From a virus, in the IMG/VR virus record IMGVR_UViG_3300031753_000011, positions 1 through 46,109 of that record: a stretch of DNA of 46,109 nucleotides. One strand, given 5' to 3'. The notes beneath the pieces are model-generated. The model ran no database searches and had not been told where the DNA came from. It saw only the letters and a program-made list of their open reading frames with translations. The stretch's first letter is position 1. Each line of letters begins with the position of its first letter. Shown piece by piece: positions 21,218-29,806 of this stretch. Both the position numbers and the translations under genes were made by a program.

Positions 21218-22488
21218 CCGTGCAACCATCCCGCGTCACGCAACTCTGCGTAACGCTTCGCTGTGTTGTGGCCTACGTCTGTACGATACATCCCATTCGG
21301 CACGCGCACTTCTTTGAGCATCGAATACGCGCCATCGAATGCCTGCCCGATTGTTTCACCGAGCGCGAGCGGCGATCCCACCCATCCGCAAATTCCCGCT
21401 GTCTCTAAATCGTCGGCATCTTCGACTCGCTGTCGCACGTCGTACACAAAGAAGCGGTCAAAGTTTTTCTCGGTGAGCCCTTCAATCGGGATGCCCGCTT
21501 TGTAGAACTTTTGCGGCAGCCCTTCGCATGGATACGGCGGCACGCTCAAGCGAACAGACGCGCAGAACGTAGCTCGCGGGATGATTTCCGCTGGCCGCTG
21601 ATCTGTCGCGATCGCGTACAGGAAGTCTCCCCAGTTCAGTCCAATCAATCGCGTGAGCAGCGCATCCGCGTCGTATCCGAATCGGGGACAAAATTCCAGT
21701 CCGAAACACCCTTCTTGGTTCACAATCGTGTTCAAGTCAATCGGCCCGACGTACCCCATTTCTTGCAGTGGGCCGATGGCTTTTTTGAGCCCCTTCTCGA
21801 AAAGCAGATTCTCCCGATTCGCAAGCCATACCAGCGAGCCCGAGCAGCCCGTGTTCGGTCCCACATCGCCGTTCATTAGCTTTTTTGTTTCGAGTGTGTG
21901 GCTCAGCGCGTAGCATCCGCTTTCGTTGATGTACGCTTCGGTGGAGACTTCTGTTCCTGCGACGTACTCTTGCAGAACAAACTTGCTCACCTTCGCATCT
22001 CGAAATAGCACATCGAAGTAGTGCAGCAAATCTTCTGCCGACCGCGAGACGTACGTCGTTGATTTATCGTCTTGATCGCCTATGGGCTTAAAAACTAGAC
22101 GCTTCTTTGTTTTGCGAATATAGCGGATAGCGTCGGACGGGTCCGTGAACACTTCCCACGGTGCGACCTGAATGCCGCACTTTTGCATGAAGTCGAGAGA
22201 GAACTCGCGATTTTCTTCTAGTTCGTCCGCAAGGGTTGAGTCACCAATGGTGGGAACTTTTTCGCGGGCGGCGTCGGCATCTTTGCCCATGCCGGTTGTA
22301 TCGAATAAAATTAAATCGTACTTCTCGGGGTAGTACGTTTCCGCTCCCGGCATGAGCTGCACCATGCCGCCGAGCGCTTCTGCGTAACGCGCCTCACTGA
22401 CAATCGCGGAAACGTCGTGGCCTTGCTTCGCCATTAAATGCGCGAACCAAATGCCCTCCGAAAAAAGCGAAGCGACACAAACGCGCAC
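21214..22488 (-). CDS. PurD-like ATP-grasp ligase, 424 aa
   Basis: The N-domain (MRVCVASLFSEGIWFAHLM), an ATP-grasp middle with LVFKPIGDQDDKSTTYVS and VLQEYVAGTEVSTEAYIN, and the metal/phosphate end GLEFCPRFGYDADALL match the phosphoribosylamine-glycine ligase superfamily. In PurD the last motif reads RFGDPE, so this enzyme is diverged at the substrate side. ATP-grasp enzymes join a carboxylate to an amine through an acyl phosphate. The gene is in the late operon among virion genes and is coupled to two mini-genes, which fits modification of a protein or peptide better than purine synthesis, but neither is proven. The start codon is GTG. Confidence 0.7.
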   Translation of the reverse strand: MRVCVASLFSEGIWFAHLMAKQGHDVSAIVSEARYAEALGGMVQLMPGAETYYPEKYDLILFDTTGMGKDADAAREKVPTIGDSTLADELEENREFSLDFMQKCGIQVAPWEVFTDPSDAIRYIRKTKKRLVFKPIGDQDDKSTTYVSRSAEDLLHYFDVLFRDAKVSKFVLQEYVAGTEVSTEAYINESGCYALSHTLETKKLMNGDVGPNTGCSGSLVWLANRENLLFEKGLKKAIGPLQEMGYVGPIDLNTIVNQEGCFGLEFCPRFGYDADALLTRLIGLNWGDFLYAIATDQRPAEIIPRATFCASVRLSVPPYPCEGLPQKFYKAGIPIEGLTEKNFDRFFVYDVRQRVEDADDLETAGICGWVGSPLALGETIGQAFDGAYSMLKEVRVPNGMYRTDVGHNTAKRYAELRDAGWLHG

Positions 22489-22494
22489 GAAGAA

Positions 22495-22734
22495 TTAAAC
22501 GCCGGACTTGCTTCCGACGCCTTCGGTGGGGAACTCGCGACGCATGCCGCCCTGGTTGCCCTTCCAGCCGTGGCGCGTGCGCTCAGTGGAAAATTCGGAC
22601 TTGCCTTCCATCGGCGCGCCGCCCGCGTCCATCGAACCGTCGCGGACTGGCGAGGTCGTCATGAGGTCATCAATCTGCATGTCCCCTTCCATCGCCCACT
22701 TTTTTGCTTCCTCTTTATTTCCATAAAAGGACAT
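22495..22734 (-). CDS. Hypothetical late protein, 79 aa
   Basis: A GAGGAGG site is placed well before the ATG at 22734. The sequence starts with a helix rich in lysine and glutamate (SFYGNKEEAKKWAMEGDM) and continues as a glycine-rich, disordered-looking tail with several arginines. It is likely a small virion component, with no known family. Confidence 0.6.
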   Translation of the reverse strand: MSFYGNKEEAKKWAMEGDMQIDDLMTTSPVRDGSMDAGGAPMEGKSEFSTERTRHGWKGNQGGMRREFPTEGVGSKSGV

Positions 22735-22782
22735 TTTGTTCGCCTCCTCAGCGATTGGGACTCTATCCGCACTGCGCGGAAA

Positions 22783-23037
22783 TTACAATACCTTGTTCAC
22801 CTTCGGAGCTTTTGGGTCGTCGGTGTGATGACAGCCCGGATACACAGTGTCCCCGTACGTGCCGAAATTCTGCATCGGGATTCGCGTCCGCGTGGCGTCG
22901 CCACCTGACTGCTCGCCTTCCATGAACGGATCGCGACCCGCATCTGTGAGCGCTTCACTTTGCATTCCTGCGGGCTTCACTGGACGATCCGCGCTGTCAC
23001 GTAACCTCTCGCGTTTCCACTCTCTGACTCGTGGCAT
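22783..23037 (-). CDS. Hypothetical late protein, 84 aa
   Basis: The N-terminal 20 residues are very basic (PRVREWKRERLRDSADR), and the rest is polar and glycine-rich with CHH near the end. The composition is similar to the 79-residue neighbour, with which it shares a two-part layout. It is probably a virion or assembly protein; no motif is decisive. Confidence 0.55.
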   Translation of the reverse strand: MPRVREWKRERLRDSADRPVKPAGMQSEALTDAGRDPFMEGEQSGGDATRTRIPMQNFGTYGDTVYPGCHHTDDPKAPKVNKVL

Positions 23038-23071
23038 CGGAAAGTACCTCCCGAACTGGACCTAAAGTACC

Positions 23072-23209
23072 ATGGACTCGCACGGTGGCGAATCGCAAAC
23101 TTTACGCATGATCGCTTCGTCAATCATTCTCGCTGTCTCGGTCGTTCTGCTCGCGTACTTTCTCAATTACGCGTTTGACGGTAAACCTCCGAAGATTGGA
23201 CCTTTGTGA
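23072..23209 (+). CDS. Small membrane protein on the opposite strand, 45 aa
   Basis: Within a long minus-strand operon this plus-strand ORF has one clear transmembrane helix (ASSIILAVSVVLLAYFL) and a polar tail with prolines. It starts 34 bases beyond the divergent 84-residue gene. It is followed 7 bases later by a second membrane ORF, which supports a real two-gene unit. Confidence 0.5.
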   Translation: MDSHGGESQTLRMIASSIILAVSVVLLAYFLNYAFDGKPPKIGPL

Positions 23210-23216
23210 GCCCGCT

Positions 23217-23312
23217 ATGATTTTTTTCGTTGCGCTCTTTCTCTACTACGTTGTTCTACCATTAGTCGGACTCTACACCGTTATCCGCGTGATCCGGTGG
23301 GCATGGCGCTAG
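23217..23312 (+). CDS. Very small membrane protein, 31 aa
   Basis: The peptide is almost entirely one hydrophobic helix (FFVALFLYYVVLPLVGLY) with a basic C-terminus (RVIRWAWR). Its stop overlaps the stop of the convergent minus-strand gene by 4 bases. Together with the ORF before it, it could be a holin or antiholin pair or a host-membrane effector. Confidence 0.45.
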   Translation: MIFFVALFLYYVVLPLVGLYTVIRVIRWAWR

Positions 23313-23899
23313 GGCAGCGGCGCTCCAAGTTTTTTCGCCGCGTGATAACCTATTTCTCCGACGCCGTACGCTCCAATGGCACGTTTTAGCCATTTGCTGA
23401 ATGCGCTTTGCAATAATTCTTGAGCCTTGCTTTTCCCGAATTTCTCGACAGTCTTCATAATTTCGTCGCCATGAGAATCCAAGATTCCAGTAGCAACCCG
23501 TTCGACTTGTTTCTTTGGCGTGAACATCCCCCGAATCGCTCGCTCCGCACCCGCCGCAGCCTCCGCTGCTGGCGGGGCGATGCCATACTGCGCCAACGTA
23601 TCAGCGGTCATTCCCGCAAATTGCGCGATATTTGCTGTCGTGGTTGGTTGAGGTTTCAACCCTTGTCCGGGTTGCGCGCTCGTCAATCCACGCTTGACTT
23701 CATCCCATATACGCCCTGCTTGGGTGCGTGTGTCAGCACTTAATCCTGTCGCTTGCGCAGCACCGCGCAATGGACTCGTGTCCGGTTTAGGAGCCTCGCC
23801 TTTTTTGAAGTCGAAGTCGGCGGGAAGCGTTTGGGGCGGAGACGCCTGTCCCGTTTTACCTTCAAAGAAGTTTGCCGGAAGCGTAGCAGGAGTGCTCAT
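23309..23899 (-). CDS. Probable internal virion protein, 196 aa
   Basis: The first 90 residues are proline/glutamine-rich and contain two similar blocks (TLPANFFEGKTGQ and TLPADFDFKKGEA), and the rest is helical with an alanine-rich amphipathic stretch (APPAAEAAAGAERAIRGM). No enzyme motif is seen. It starts in the ATGA overlap with the 637-residue gene. The order after the two larger helical proteins resembles podovirus ejection-protein blocks. Confidence 0.55.
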   Translation of the reverse strand: MSTPATLPANFFEGKTGQASPPQTLPADFDFKKGEAPKPDTSPLRGAAQATGLSADTRTQAGRIWDEVKRGLTSAQPGQGLKPQPTTTANIAQFAGMTADTLAQYGIAPPAAEAAAGAERAIRGMFTPKKQVERVATGILDSHGDEIMKTVEKFGKSKAQELLQSAFSKWLKRAIGAYGVGEIGYHAAKKLGAPLP

Positions 23900-25809
23900 T
23901 TTTTCGGAGGAACGATAGTCCACTGGTCATTGGAGCCCTTTTTTCGTTGGTAGGTTGCGCCGTTGTATATCTGAGTTTCCATTTCAGCAGCGGCTTTTTT
24001 GGCTTCTGCTTTAGCTTGCCCGCCAGCTTTCGGCACACCACTTCCGAGAATCCGCACTTGATTGTCGAACGCATCGAGCATGGCGGTCATGCGTTTCGGA
24101 TCGGCAGTACCCATGTTTGGCAACAATGACCGGATCGCATCGCGCGTATCCTGCGCGCCCTGTCCCATGCCAGCGATATTACGAAGAGACATTGCGCGTT
24201 CGTTGAGATGCTTGATCCAGAGCACAGTCTGAAACTGATCATCTGTCAGTTGCTCGTTTGCGAGAGCCTGAAATTCGGCAGACGCAATGCCTTCGTCTCC
24301 CGCCCTTAAGGCTTCCTGCATCAACGCGATTTGCTTTGCGCTGAATGGAGTTTTTTGTTTCGTCACCGAATCACGCAACTTTTGCGAAGAAACAGAAATG
24401 TCCTCGATCTGCTTAGAACGTGACAGATTTTTTGCGCCTTGCGTAGCGCTTGATAATCCGCCTTCCAGTGCAGCCTTCCCGGTTGTGAAGTGTGTAACCG
24501 GGTATCCGTTTTCGTCGTAGTCGGTCACTTCCACAATCTTGTAATCGTTCATTGCTTTCGCGCGGGCGATGGCGCTCGCTGACGCTTTCTTCATCTCCAA
24601 ATCCATCGCTTTTTTCCCATATTCTCGCAAATCAGCAGCGTATTTTGGGTCGCGGTCGCGCTTCGCATAATCTGCTGGGTCGGGAGGTGCTCCAATCTGA
24701 TCGCCAATGTCTGGAGGGATTTTGAGTTGCTGCTTTTGACGAGCAGCATCTTTTGCTCCGGTGAATAGCGTTTCGTCTTCTTTGGTCCACTCGGGACTGT
24801 CCGGTGTGACGGTTTTTCCACCTCGAACAACCGCATAAGGTACGTTCCCGATACTTGCGACTTTCGGGGCAGATGTGGACTTCGTTTGTCCTGCAATTTC
24901 CTGACCGCTAGCAGCGTCGCGCAATTGGAATGCGTCTTTAGGATTCGTTTTGTTGTAAGCCCACACTTTGCCATCCGGGCTCGTAACAACTGCATAGTTT
25001 TCTCGCGCTTCCTTCGCTGCTTTCTCAATGTCCAAAATTCCTAGTGCGGCCTCGCGCAAATCTTTCGGACTCGCCGCTCCCGCCGTCGTCGGTGCTTTCG
25101 CTTGAATCTCGCGAGACATGGCGGTTTGCTGTTCAGGAGTGAGTTGCGGTTGCTGTCTCCCCTGAATCAACTGGCGGAACATGCCCATCAATCCCTGTTT
25201 GGCTTGCTCCTTCTGCCCCGCTGTCTGCTCCGTTTTAGAGGAAACTTTTTTCAGCGCTTCCCCGTACACGGTTGTTTTTTCGGGATTCAACCAGTCTTGG
25301 TTGAGCGCCTTTGCCATCTGCTTCAATTTCTTCGGGTCGCCTAGCACTACGTCCACTTTGGATTGCGCTTCTGCGATGGCTCGGGGATCGCCGCCCGCTT
25401 GCGCGGAGTACAATTCGTTCAGTGCAGAACTCATGTACGTCCAGTCGGACTCTGCTTTAAGTAAATCCTTTTGCTTCTTTTGTGCGACAGCGTTTTGAAT
25501 GTTCGCTTGCAGCCCATGCATGAATCGCAATCCGCCCCACTGCGGACCGCGTTGCATGTAACTGGGAGGAGTGGGGTCCTGTCGGCCCGGTACGGGAGCG
25601 GGAACGGGAGCGCCAGCGAATTGCTTACGCTGCGCAGATTGCGCGAGGGTCTGCAGAATCCGCTTCGTCATCTCAGAAACGGGAGACGCAGCAGAAGCAG
25701 CCCCGCCTACAAATGGCGGAGTTGTTCCGGGTGTCATCCCCGGAGTAACTCCAGGGACCGGAGTTCCAAATTCAGCGCTGCCGCCCTCAAATCCTACGCC
25801 ATTGCTCAT
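23896..25809 (-). CDS. Candidate ejection protein, 637 aa
   Basis: A proline/glycine-rich N-terminus is followed by long charged helices rich in alanine, lysine and glutamine. There are no cysteines and I see no transmembrane helix or catalytic motif. Size, composition and position after the tail genes fit internal proteins that podoviruses eject with the DNA. It is coupled to both neighbours by 4-base overlaps. Confidence 0.5.
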   Translation of the reverse strand: MSNGVGFEGGSAEFGTPVPGVTPGMTPGTTPPFVGGAASAASPVSEMTKRILQTLAQSAQRKQFAGAPVPAPVPGRQDPTPPSYMQRGPQWGGLRFMHGLQANIQNAVAQKKQKDLLKAESDWTYMSSALNELYSAQAGGDPRAIAEAQSKVDVVLGDPKKLKQMAKALNQDWLNPEKTTVYGEALKKVSSKTEQTAGQKEQAKQGLMGMFRQLIQGRQQPQLTPEQQTAMSREIQAKAPTTAGAASPKDLREAALGILDIEKAAKEARENYAVVTSPDGKVWAYNKTNPKDAFQLRDAASGQEIAGQTKSTSAPKVASIGNVPYAVVRGGKTVTPDSPEWTKEDETLFTGAKDAARQKQQLKIPPDIGDQIGAPPDPADYAKRDRDPKYAADLREYGKKAMDLEMKKASASAIARAKAMNDYKIVEVTDYDENGYPVTHFTTGKAALEGGLSSATQGAKNLSRSKQIEDISVSSQKLRDSVTKQKTPFSAKQIALMQEALRAGDEGIASAEFQALANEQLTDDQFQTVLWIKHLNERAMSLRNIAGMGQGAQDTRDAIRSLLPNMGTADPKRMTAMLDAFDNQVRILGSGVPKAGGQAKAEAKKAAAEMETQIYNGATYQRKKGSNDQWTIVPPKK

Positions 25810-26696
25810 ATCGCGAATCCGCCCGCCGCATCACCTGCCCAGGCGCTGGAACTTGCCGTGTCGCCCTCACTGAAATATGGATTCCCTAACGTCGATCCGA
25901 TTGGCCCACCGCTACTAGGGACGGTTGTTTGTTTCTTCCCACCACCGCCGCCGACCATTCCACCGCTCATCAATCCTTCCGCGAAATTCGCCGCTTGTTG
26001 TGCATAGTCCCAAGCGCTCGGGGAATTTAACTTTTCTGTCGCTGTCGCAGGAGCAACGCCCATCATCACGTTGATATAGTTTTGTACTGCGTCCTCATAC
26101 ATCTTTGTGACGATCTGCCCCTCGTTCAAATTTACTTGCGAGAGATAATCTCCGAGACCAATCTCCGCACCAGACCCGAAACGATTCCCGCTCGCGCTGA
26201 ACTGCTCCATCAAACTTTCTGTGCCCCGTTCGATTCCCGGCTGCAACGAGGCTAGCATGTTGTTAACCGCTTGCTGATTGAACCCGGCACCGCTCGTCAG
26301 GAAATTCATGATCGTGTGCGCCATGCCGTCGCCGTACGTGTTTCGCAGGCTGTTGAACAAGCGCCCGAGGTCCTTCTGATTCATCATGTTCATGCCGCCG
26401 ATAGGCGACTGTGCGGCCGCTCCTACGTTAGTTGTCGGTGTTCCAGTTGGCGAGCCCGGACTCCCAAGATTCAAGCTGGATTGATATCCGCCTCCCGTGT
26501 TTGCGGGGAATGCTGGGGGAACTCCTGCGGTGAGCGGATTGGGATTCGTTGGTGCAGTCGTGCTCATGTTCGTGGGAGGCAATAGTGGATTGGTGCCAGT
26601 CGATCCACCGCCGACAGAAATGTTGGTTCCTGTTGGGTTGCTCGGCGCTCCCCCAGGAACTAAATTTGACCACAATGGATTTGTTACAGTTGACAT
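25806..26696 (-). CDS. Internal virion/DNA-transfer-like protein, 296 aa
   Basis: The first 100 residues are low-complexity with N, P, G and T; the centre has helices (LGRLFNSLRNTYGDGMAHTI, then a run with SLMEQFSASGNRFGSG), and the end is glycine-rich. Podovirus ejection proteins such as P22 gp7 have a similar style. The 5' end overlaps the HNH gene by 13 bases. The assignment rests on context. Confidence 0.5.
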   Translation of the reverse strand: MSTVTNPLWSNLVPGGAPSNPTGTNISVGGGSTGTNPLLPPTNMSTTAPTNPNPLTAGVPPAFPANTGGGYQSSLNLGSPGSPTGTPTTNVGAAAQSPIGGMNMMNQKDLGRLFNSLRNTYGDGMAHTIMNFLTSGAGFNQQAVNNMLASLQPGIERGTESLMEQFSASGNRFGSGAEIGLGDYLSQVNLNEGQIVTKMYEDAVQNYINVMMGVAPATATEKLNSPSAWDYAQQAANFAEGLMSGGMVGGGGGKKQTTVPSSGGPIGSTLGNPYFSEGDTASSSAWAGDAAGGFAI

Positions 26697-27220
26697 TGTG
26701 GCCGCCTCTCTCCGCGAAGGATGCGAGAAATGTACATCGGATGAACAAGGAAATGCTCAGCTATTTTCGCGGCCTTCCAACCGTTGCGTGCATACAAATG
26801 AATCGACTTTACTTGAATGTCGCTTAGTTTCCGTGGACATCTTCCTTTTTCTCGCTTGTCCGTCATATTTTCTGCGTGAGTCCCAAGGAAAAGATGGCTT
26901 GGATTGACGCACGATGGATTGTCGCAACGGTGCAAGACATTGAACTTTCCTATAGAGTTTTTACCGTTGTGCAACTCGTACGAGAGGCGATGCACGCGAA
27001 TGGATCGCCAAGCGCTGCTGCGGTCGCTAATATATCCGTATCCTGTCGGAACTTTGGTTCCGATCCATTCCCAGCACTCGTCTGGTTTGCCGCGAATAAC
27101 ACGAGACCAAAATCTAGCCGCAATATCACATTTGCAATTCAATGAACAGAATCGCCTGCGAGACAAATGAGAAGGCTTTGTCTTGAACGCCTTTCCGCAT
27201 CGTTCGCAAACCTTTTCCAC
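26684..27220 (-). CDS. HNH homing endonuclease, 178 aa
   Basis: An N-terminal zinc knuckle (CERCGKAFKTKPSHLSRRRF, then C and C) is followed by CWEWIG, the HNH core HRCDNPSCVNPSHLFLGT and a C-terminal DNA-binding helix-turn-helix (AKIAEHFLVHPMYISRIL). This is the typical layout of free-standing phage HNH homing endonucleases. The GTG at 27220 shares one base with the upstream stop (TAGTG). It looks like a mobile insertion between two virion genes that otherwise would be adjacent. Confidence 0.85.
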   Translation of the reverse strand: MEKVCERCGKAFKTKPSHLSRRRFCSLNCKCDIAARFWSRVIRGKPDECWEWIGTKVPTGYGYISDRSSAWRSIRVHRLSYELHNGKNSIGKFNVLHRCDNPSCVNPSHLFLGTHAENMTDKREKGRCPRKLSDIQVKSIHLYARNGWKAAKIAEHFLVHPMYISRILRGERRPQCQL

Positions 27221-28014
27221 TAGTACCTCTGCGCCACAATCCCTATCTGAATGGTGCTCAATCTGCGGTCGCGCTCCGGTTGGAGTGTACGCGCAGCAAT
27301 CAGTCCCGGTCTAGCTAAAACTCCGTCTTTCGTCCCCGAGGCCGGGTCACCGTAGAGCAACGTATGCAGAAATGTTGCTTGTTCATTCCATCGGTTCGCG
27401 ACTGCTCCACGCTCTGCCGCTGCATACGAAACAATGTCAAACCAGCTCGGCGGCACGTAAACAGGAGAACTTGCAAGCGCCGTGTCTACGAACGGATGAC
27501 GCAACTGGTACGGCAAATACGTTACGAAATTCGTGTTCGGTTGCGGACCAAACCAGAATTGCGTCCCGAATCTCGTGTACTTGAATGGTATTCCGCCCTG
27601 AATGTTCAGCATCGGTGCGATGGCTTTCGGCGTGAGAAATTCCATCGGGTAAGCTACCGCGTTCGCCGTGTTCGGCGTCCCTGGTCCTGTGAGCGCCTGA
27701 TTCAGAAAAATAACTACATCTTCGCTCAGCGTGTAGTCGTCGCCAGAATTTAAGAACGTGCTGACATAAAACTTGTAGCTGCTGCCCGCGATTCCGAGCC
27801 CTGGTCCGATGGTTACCTGAGGAGGATCGGGAACGCGTAACTCCTCGAATGGTTGGCTCTCGGTAATCTCTCGCAGCGCATCGCGAATCCACGCGCTCGG
27901 GCGCATCTCGGGATTTGCTTGTTTCTCGTTCACGTTGGGGTTGTTTTGCAGTGCGGCCTGCACTCGCGGGATGAGGTCCGCAATCGTCGCCGTCGATGAG
28001 CCGGGATTGTTCAT
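27220..28014 (-). CDS. Head-tail adaptor-like protein, 264 aa
   Basis: The N-terminal helix pair (TIADLIPRVQAALQ, WIRDALREITESQPFEEL) resembles head-tail adaptors of short-tailed phages, followed by a beta-rich portion (YKFYVSTFLNSGDDYTLSED). I chose the ATG at 28014 because it overlaps the stop of the gene before it. Other structural roles are possible. Confidence 0.5.
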   Translation of the reverse strand: MNNPGSSTATIADLIPRVQAALQNNPNVNEKQANPEMRPSAWIRDALREITESQPFEELRVPDPPQVTIGPGLGIAGSSYKFYVSTFLNSGDDYTLSEDVVIFLNQALTGPGTPNTANAVAYPMEFLTPKAIAPMLNIQGGIPFKYTRFGTQFWFGPQPNTNFVTYLPYQLRHPFVDTALASSPVYVPPSWFDIVSYAAAERGAVANRWNEQATFLHTLLYGDPASGTKDGVLARPGLIAARTLQPERDRRLSTIQIGIVAQRY

Positions 28015-28541
28015 GCTGCAATTAAAACCTCTGCGTATACAGGTGTGTTGTTGCCCGCAGTCGAAGCCGCAAGATTCAATACATTTGCTGGTCCGCCTCC
28101 AGTGACAGATGCAGCACCCCATCCTATCGCACCAGCGTTGCCGCTTCCTCCGGCTATCGTTACCGCAGAAGAAACGTTAACTGGATTGAATAGGAACACG
28201 AAACCCTGAGGTGCCAAGTTGAATGTTGCGCTTTGCTGAGACGACCCTCCGCCGCTATTCGGATACCAGAGCGTGACGCCGATAATTGCCGAATTATCCT
28301 GATTTCTTATGTACACAATTGGAGCGTTGTTGCTGTTCGGTGCTGTGATGTCAGTCAAAAAAGACAGTGGGATTCCAGGGAATGTAGGCACGCCTCCGGT
28401 GATCGGAAAAAATTCATTGTAAAACAGTACGGTACCGGAAAAAGAAATGCCCCCTATCGAAATAAGCTGCTTAGGAGAAAGGTCTGATCCAGATTGCACC
28501 GCAACCGTCAGCGTCGGAGAAATGGTTACAGATGGTGGCAT
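28011..28541 (-). CDS. Virion protein, 176 aa, paralogue of the next gene upstream
   Basis: It is beta-rich with few charged residues. The segment PIVYIRNQDNSAIIGVTLWY, followed by GGGSSQQSATFNLAPQGFVF, lines up with a similar segment in the 135-residue gene at 28543. Both are likely small tail or decoration proteins with a jelly-roll-like fold. Confidence 0.6.
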   Translation of the reverse strand: MPPSVTISPTLTVAVQSGSDLSPKQLISIGGISFSGTVLFYNEFFPITGGVPTFPGIPLSFLTDITAPNSNNAPIVYIRNQDNSAIIGVTLWYPNSGGGSSQQSATFNLAPQGFVFLFNPVNVSSAVTIAGGSGNAGAIGWGAASVTGGGPANVLNLAASTAGNNTPVYAEVLIAA

Positions 28542-28542
28542 G

Positions 28543-28950
28543 TTACGCCGCCGCCAGAACGCAGCACGAACCTACCGCTCCTGCGGTGATCGTCGCGGCA
28601 GTGATTCCGCCGGCCGTCTCTGCGGGTTGCGCATAGATGAAAAAACCTCCAGCGCCCGCCGTTGCTCCCGCTAACAAAATCACGCTCGTCGAAGCACCGC
28701 CCGCTGGCGTGTAATTTAGCGTGACGTTTTGCGCGTTGCTGAGATTGCGTACATAGAGAATCCAAACTGTAGCGGCGGGAAGTGGAATCGTCTTCGTCCC
28801 AACGATGGTCTGGAAAAATGGCTCGTAGTAATCCGAAGTCGCTGCAAGTGTTGGATTGTTCAGTGAGCGCGTGGTGATCTGCGGTGACGGTGAAAGTGTC
28901 GTGTCGGTCACCACCCACTGGGCTTGGAGAATGATGTTTAGATTCGGCAT
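28543..28950 (-). CDS. Virion protein, 135 aa
   Basis: The sequence has TVWILYVRNLSNAQNVTLNY followed by GGASTSVILLAG and GGFFIYAQP, parallel to the 176-residue neighbour. It is almost without charged residues in its second half. It is probably a capsid or tail surface protein. Confidence 0.6.
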   Translation of the reverse strand: MPNLNIILQAQWVVTDTTLSPSPQITTRSLNNPTLAATSDYYEPFFQTIVGTKTIPLPAATVWILYVRNLSNAQNVTLNYTPAGGASTSVILLAGATAGAGGFFIYAQPAETAGGITAATITAGAVGSCCVLAAA

Positions 28951-28969
28951 TTCTTCACCGTCCTAGCAC

Positions 28970-29320
28970 TCACGCGAAGATGACATTATACGCGGCAGCC
29001 GCCGTTGTACAGCGCAAACTGATTGTAGTTTTCGTCCAAGGGATTGATCCCCTATACAAATTCCCGCCGTTGTTCGTATCTTGTCCCACAATCGTTAGTG
29101 GCACCGATCCGAGGCTATGATTGATTGTGAAGTCCGTGTTTGCCACTCCTGGCGTTGTTCCGCTCGCTTTCCAGATAAGCAAATTTTGATCTTGGTCCGT
29201 ATTCCCCATCGTGCTTCCGTACGAAAGTTTTCCCGCGATCTGGTCCGCGAGATGTTCGTTCCACCGCGTGAGATTTTGCAGCGTGGAGATTTGCCCGAGC
29301 GTGCGCTGCACTTTCCCCAT
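28970..29320 (-). CDS. Small tail-tip-like protein, 116 aa
   Basis: The first 40 residues are helical (LGQISTLQNLTRWNEHLADQ), and the last 60 (INHSLGSVPLTIVGQDTNNG to TTISLRCTTAAA) look like the C-terminal beta tip found on many tail fibres, with the N-H-x-L-G motif. It starts directly after the 161-residue gene. It is likely a minor tail component. Confidence 0.55.
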   Translation of the reverse strand: MGKVQRTLGQISTLQNLTRWNEHLADQIAGKLSYGSTMGNTDQDQNLLIWKASGTTPGVANTDFTINHSLGSVPLTIVGQDTNNGGNLYRGSIPWTKTTISLRCTTAAAAYNVIFA

Positions 29321-29806
29321 CTATGCCAACTCCTGCCGCTCGACGCGACCGCACAGCGTAATCTTGGTAATCGATAGCGGTCCTGCATTAGCCTCTCGGC
29401 GCACCGTTAGCTGCAAATTCTGCCCCGTGATTGGTAACGTGCTCTGTGAGTTGTTGGAGTCGAACATCGTCGTACGCAAGCGATTCGTTGGGACGGTTGT
29501 CCCTATCGTTGCTTTCAGCGTTGCGGAAAAAGCGTCGCCTGTTGAGTCGTTCGTTCCGGTGATAATGAACGAGACGGTGACGATTCCTAGATTGCGATAG
29601 GTGACGATGATTCGCGCGATGGTCGGCGTGCGCCCATGCTGAATCTCTTCGACCTTGAAAGAGTGGGACGAAGAGTTTACGGGGTCGTTGAACCCGAACA
29701 GCGGATCGAACGCGTACAACGCACATACGCCGGTCATAGCGTTCTGCATGGGCATCATGGCGATGCTCGCGAGTTGACTGATACCGCCGTTTGAAAATGC
29801 TCCCAT
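29321..29806 (-). CDS. Tail-associated beta protein, 161 aa
   Basis: The N-terminal third has a hydrophobic, methionine-rich segment; the rest is a run of beta strands (RIIVTYRNLGIVTVSFIITG, LQLTVRREANAGPLSITKIT). The genes for the tail-nozzle-like protein and this one abut by one base, suggesting they work together. I know no family name. Confidence 0.5.
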   Translation of the reverse strand: MGAFSNGGISQLASIAMMPMQNAMTGVCALYAFDPLFGFNDPVNSSSHSFKVEEIQHGRTPTIARIIVTYRNLGIVTVSFIITGTNDSTGDAFSATLKATIGTTVPTNRLRTTMFDSNNSQSTLPITGQNLQLTVRREANAGPLSITKITLCGRVERQELA

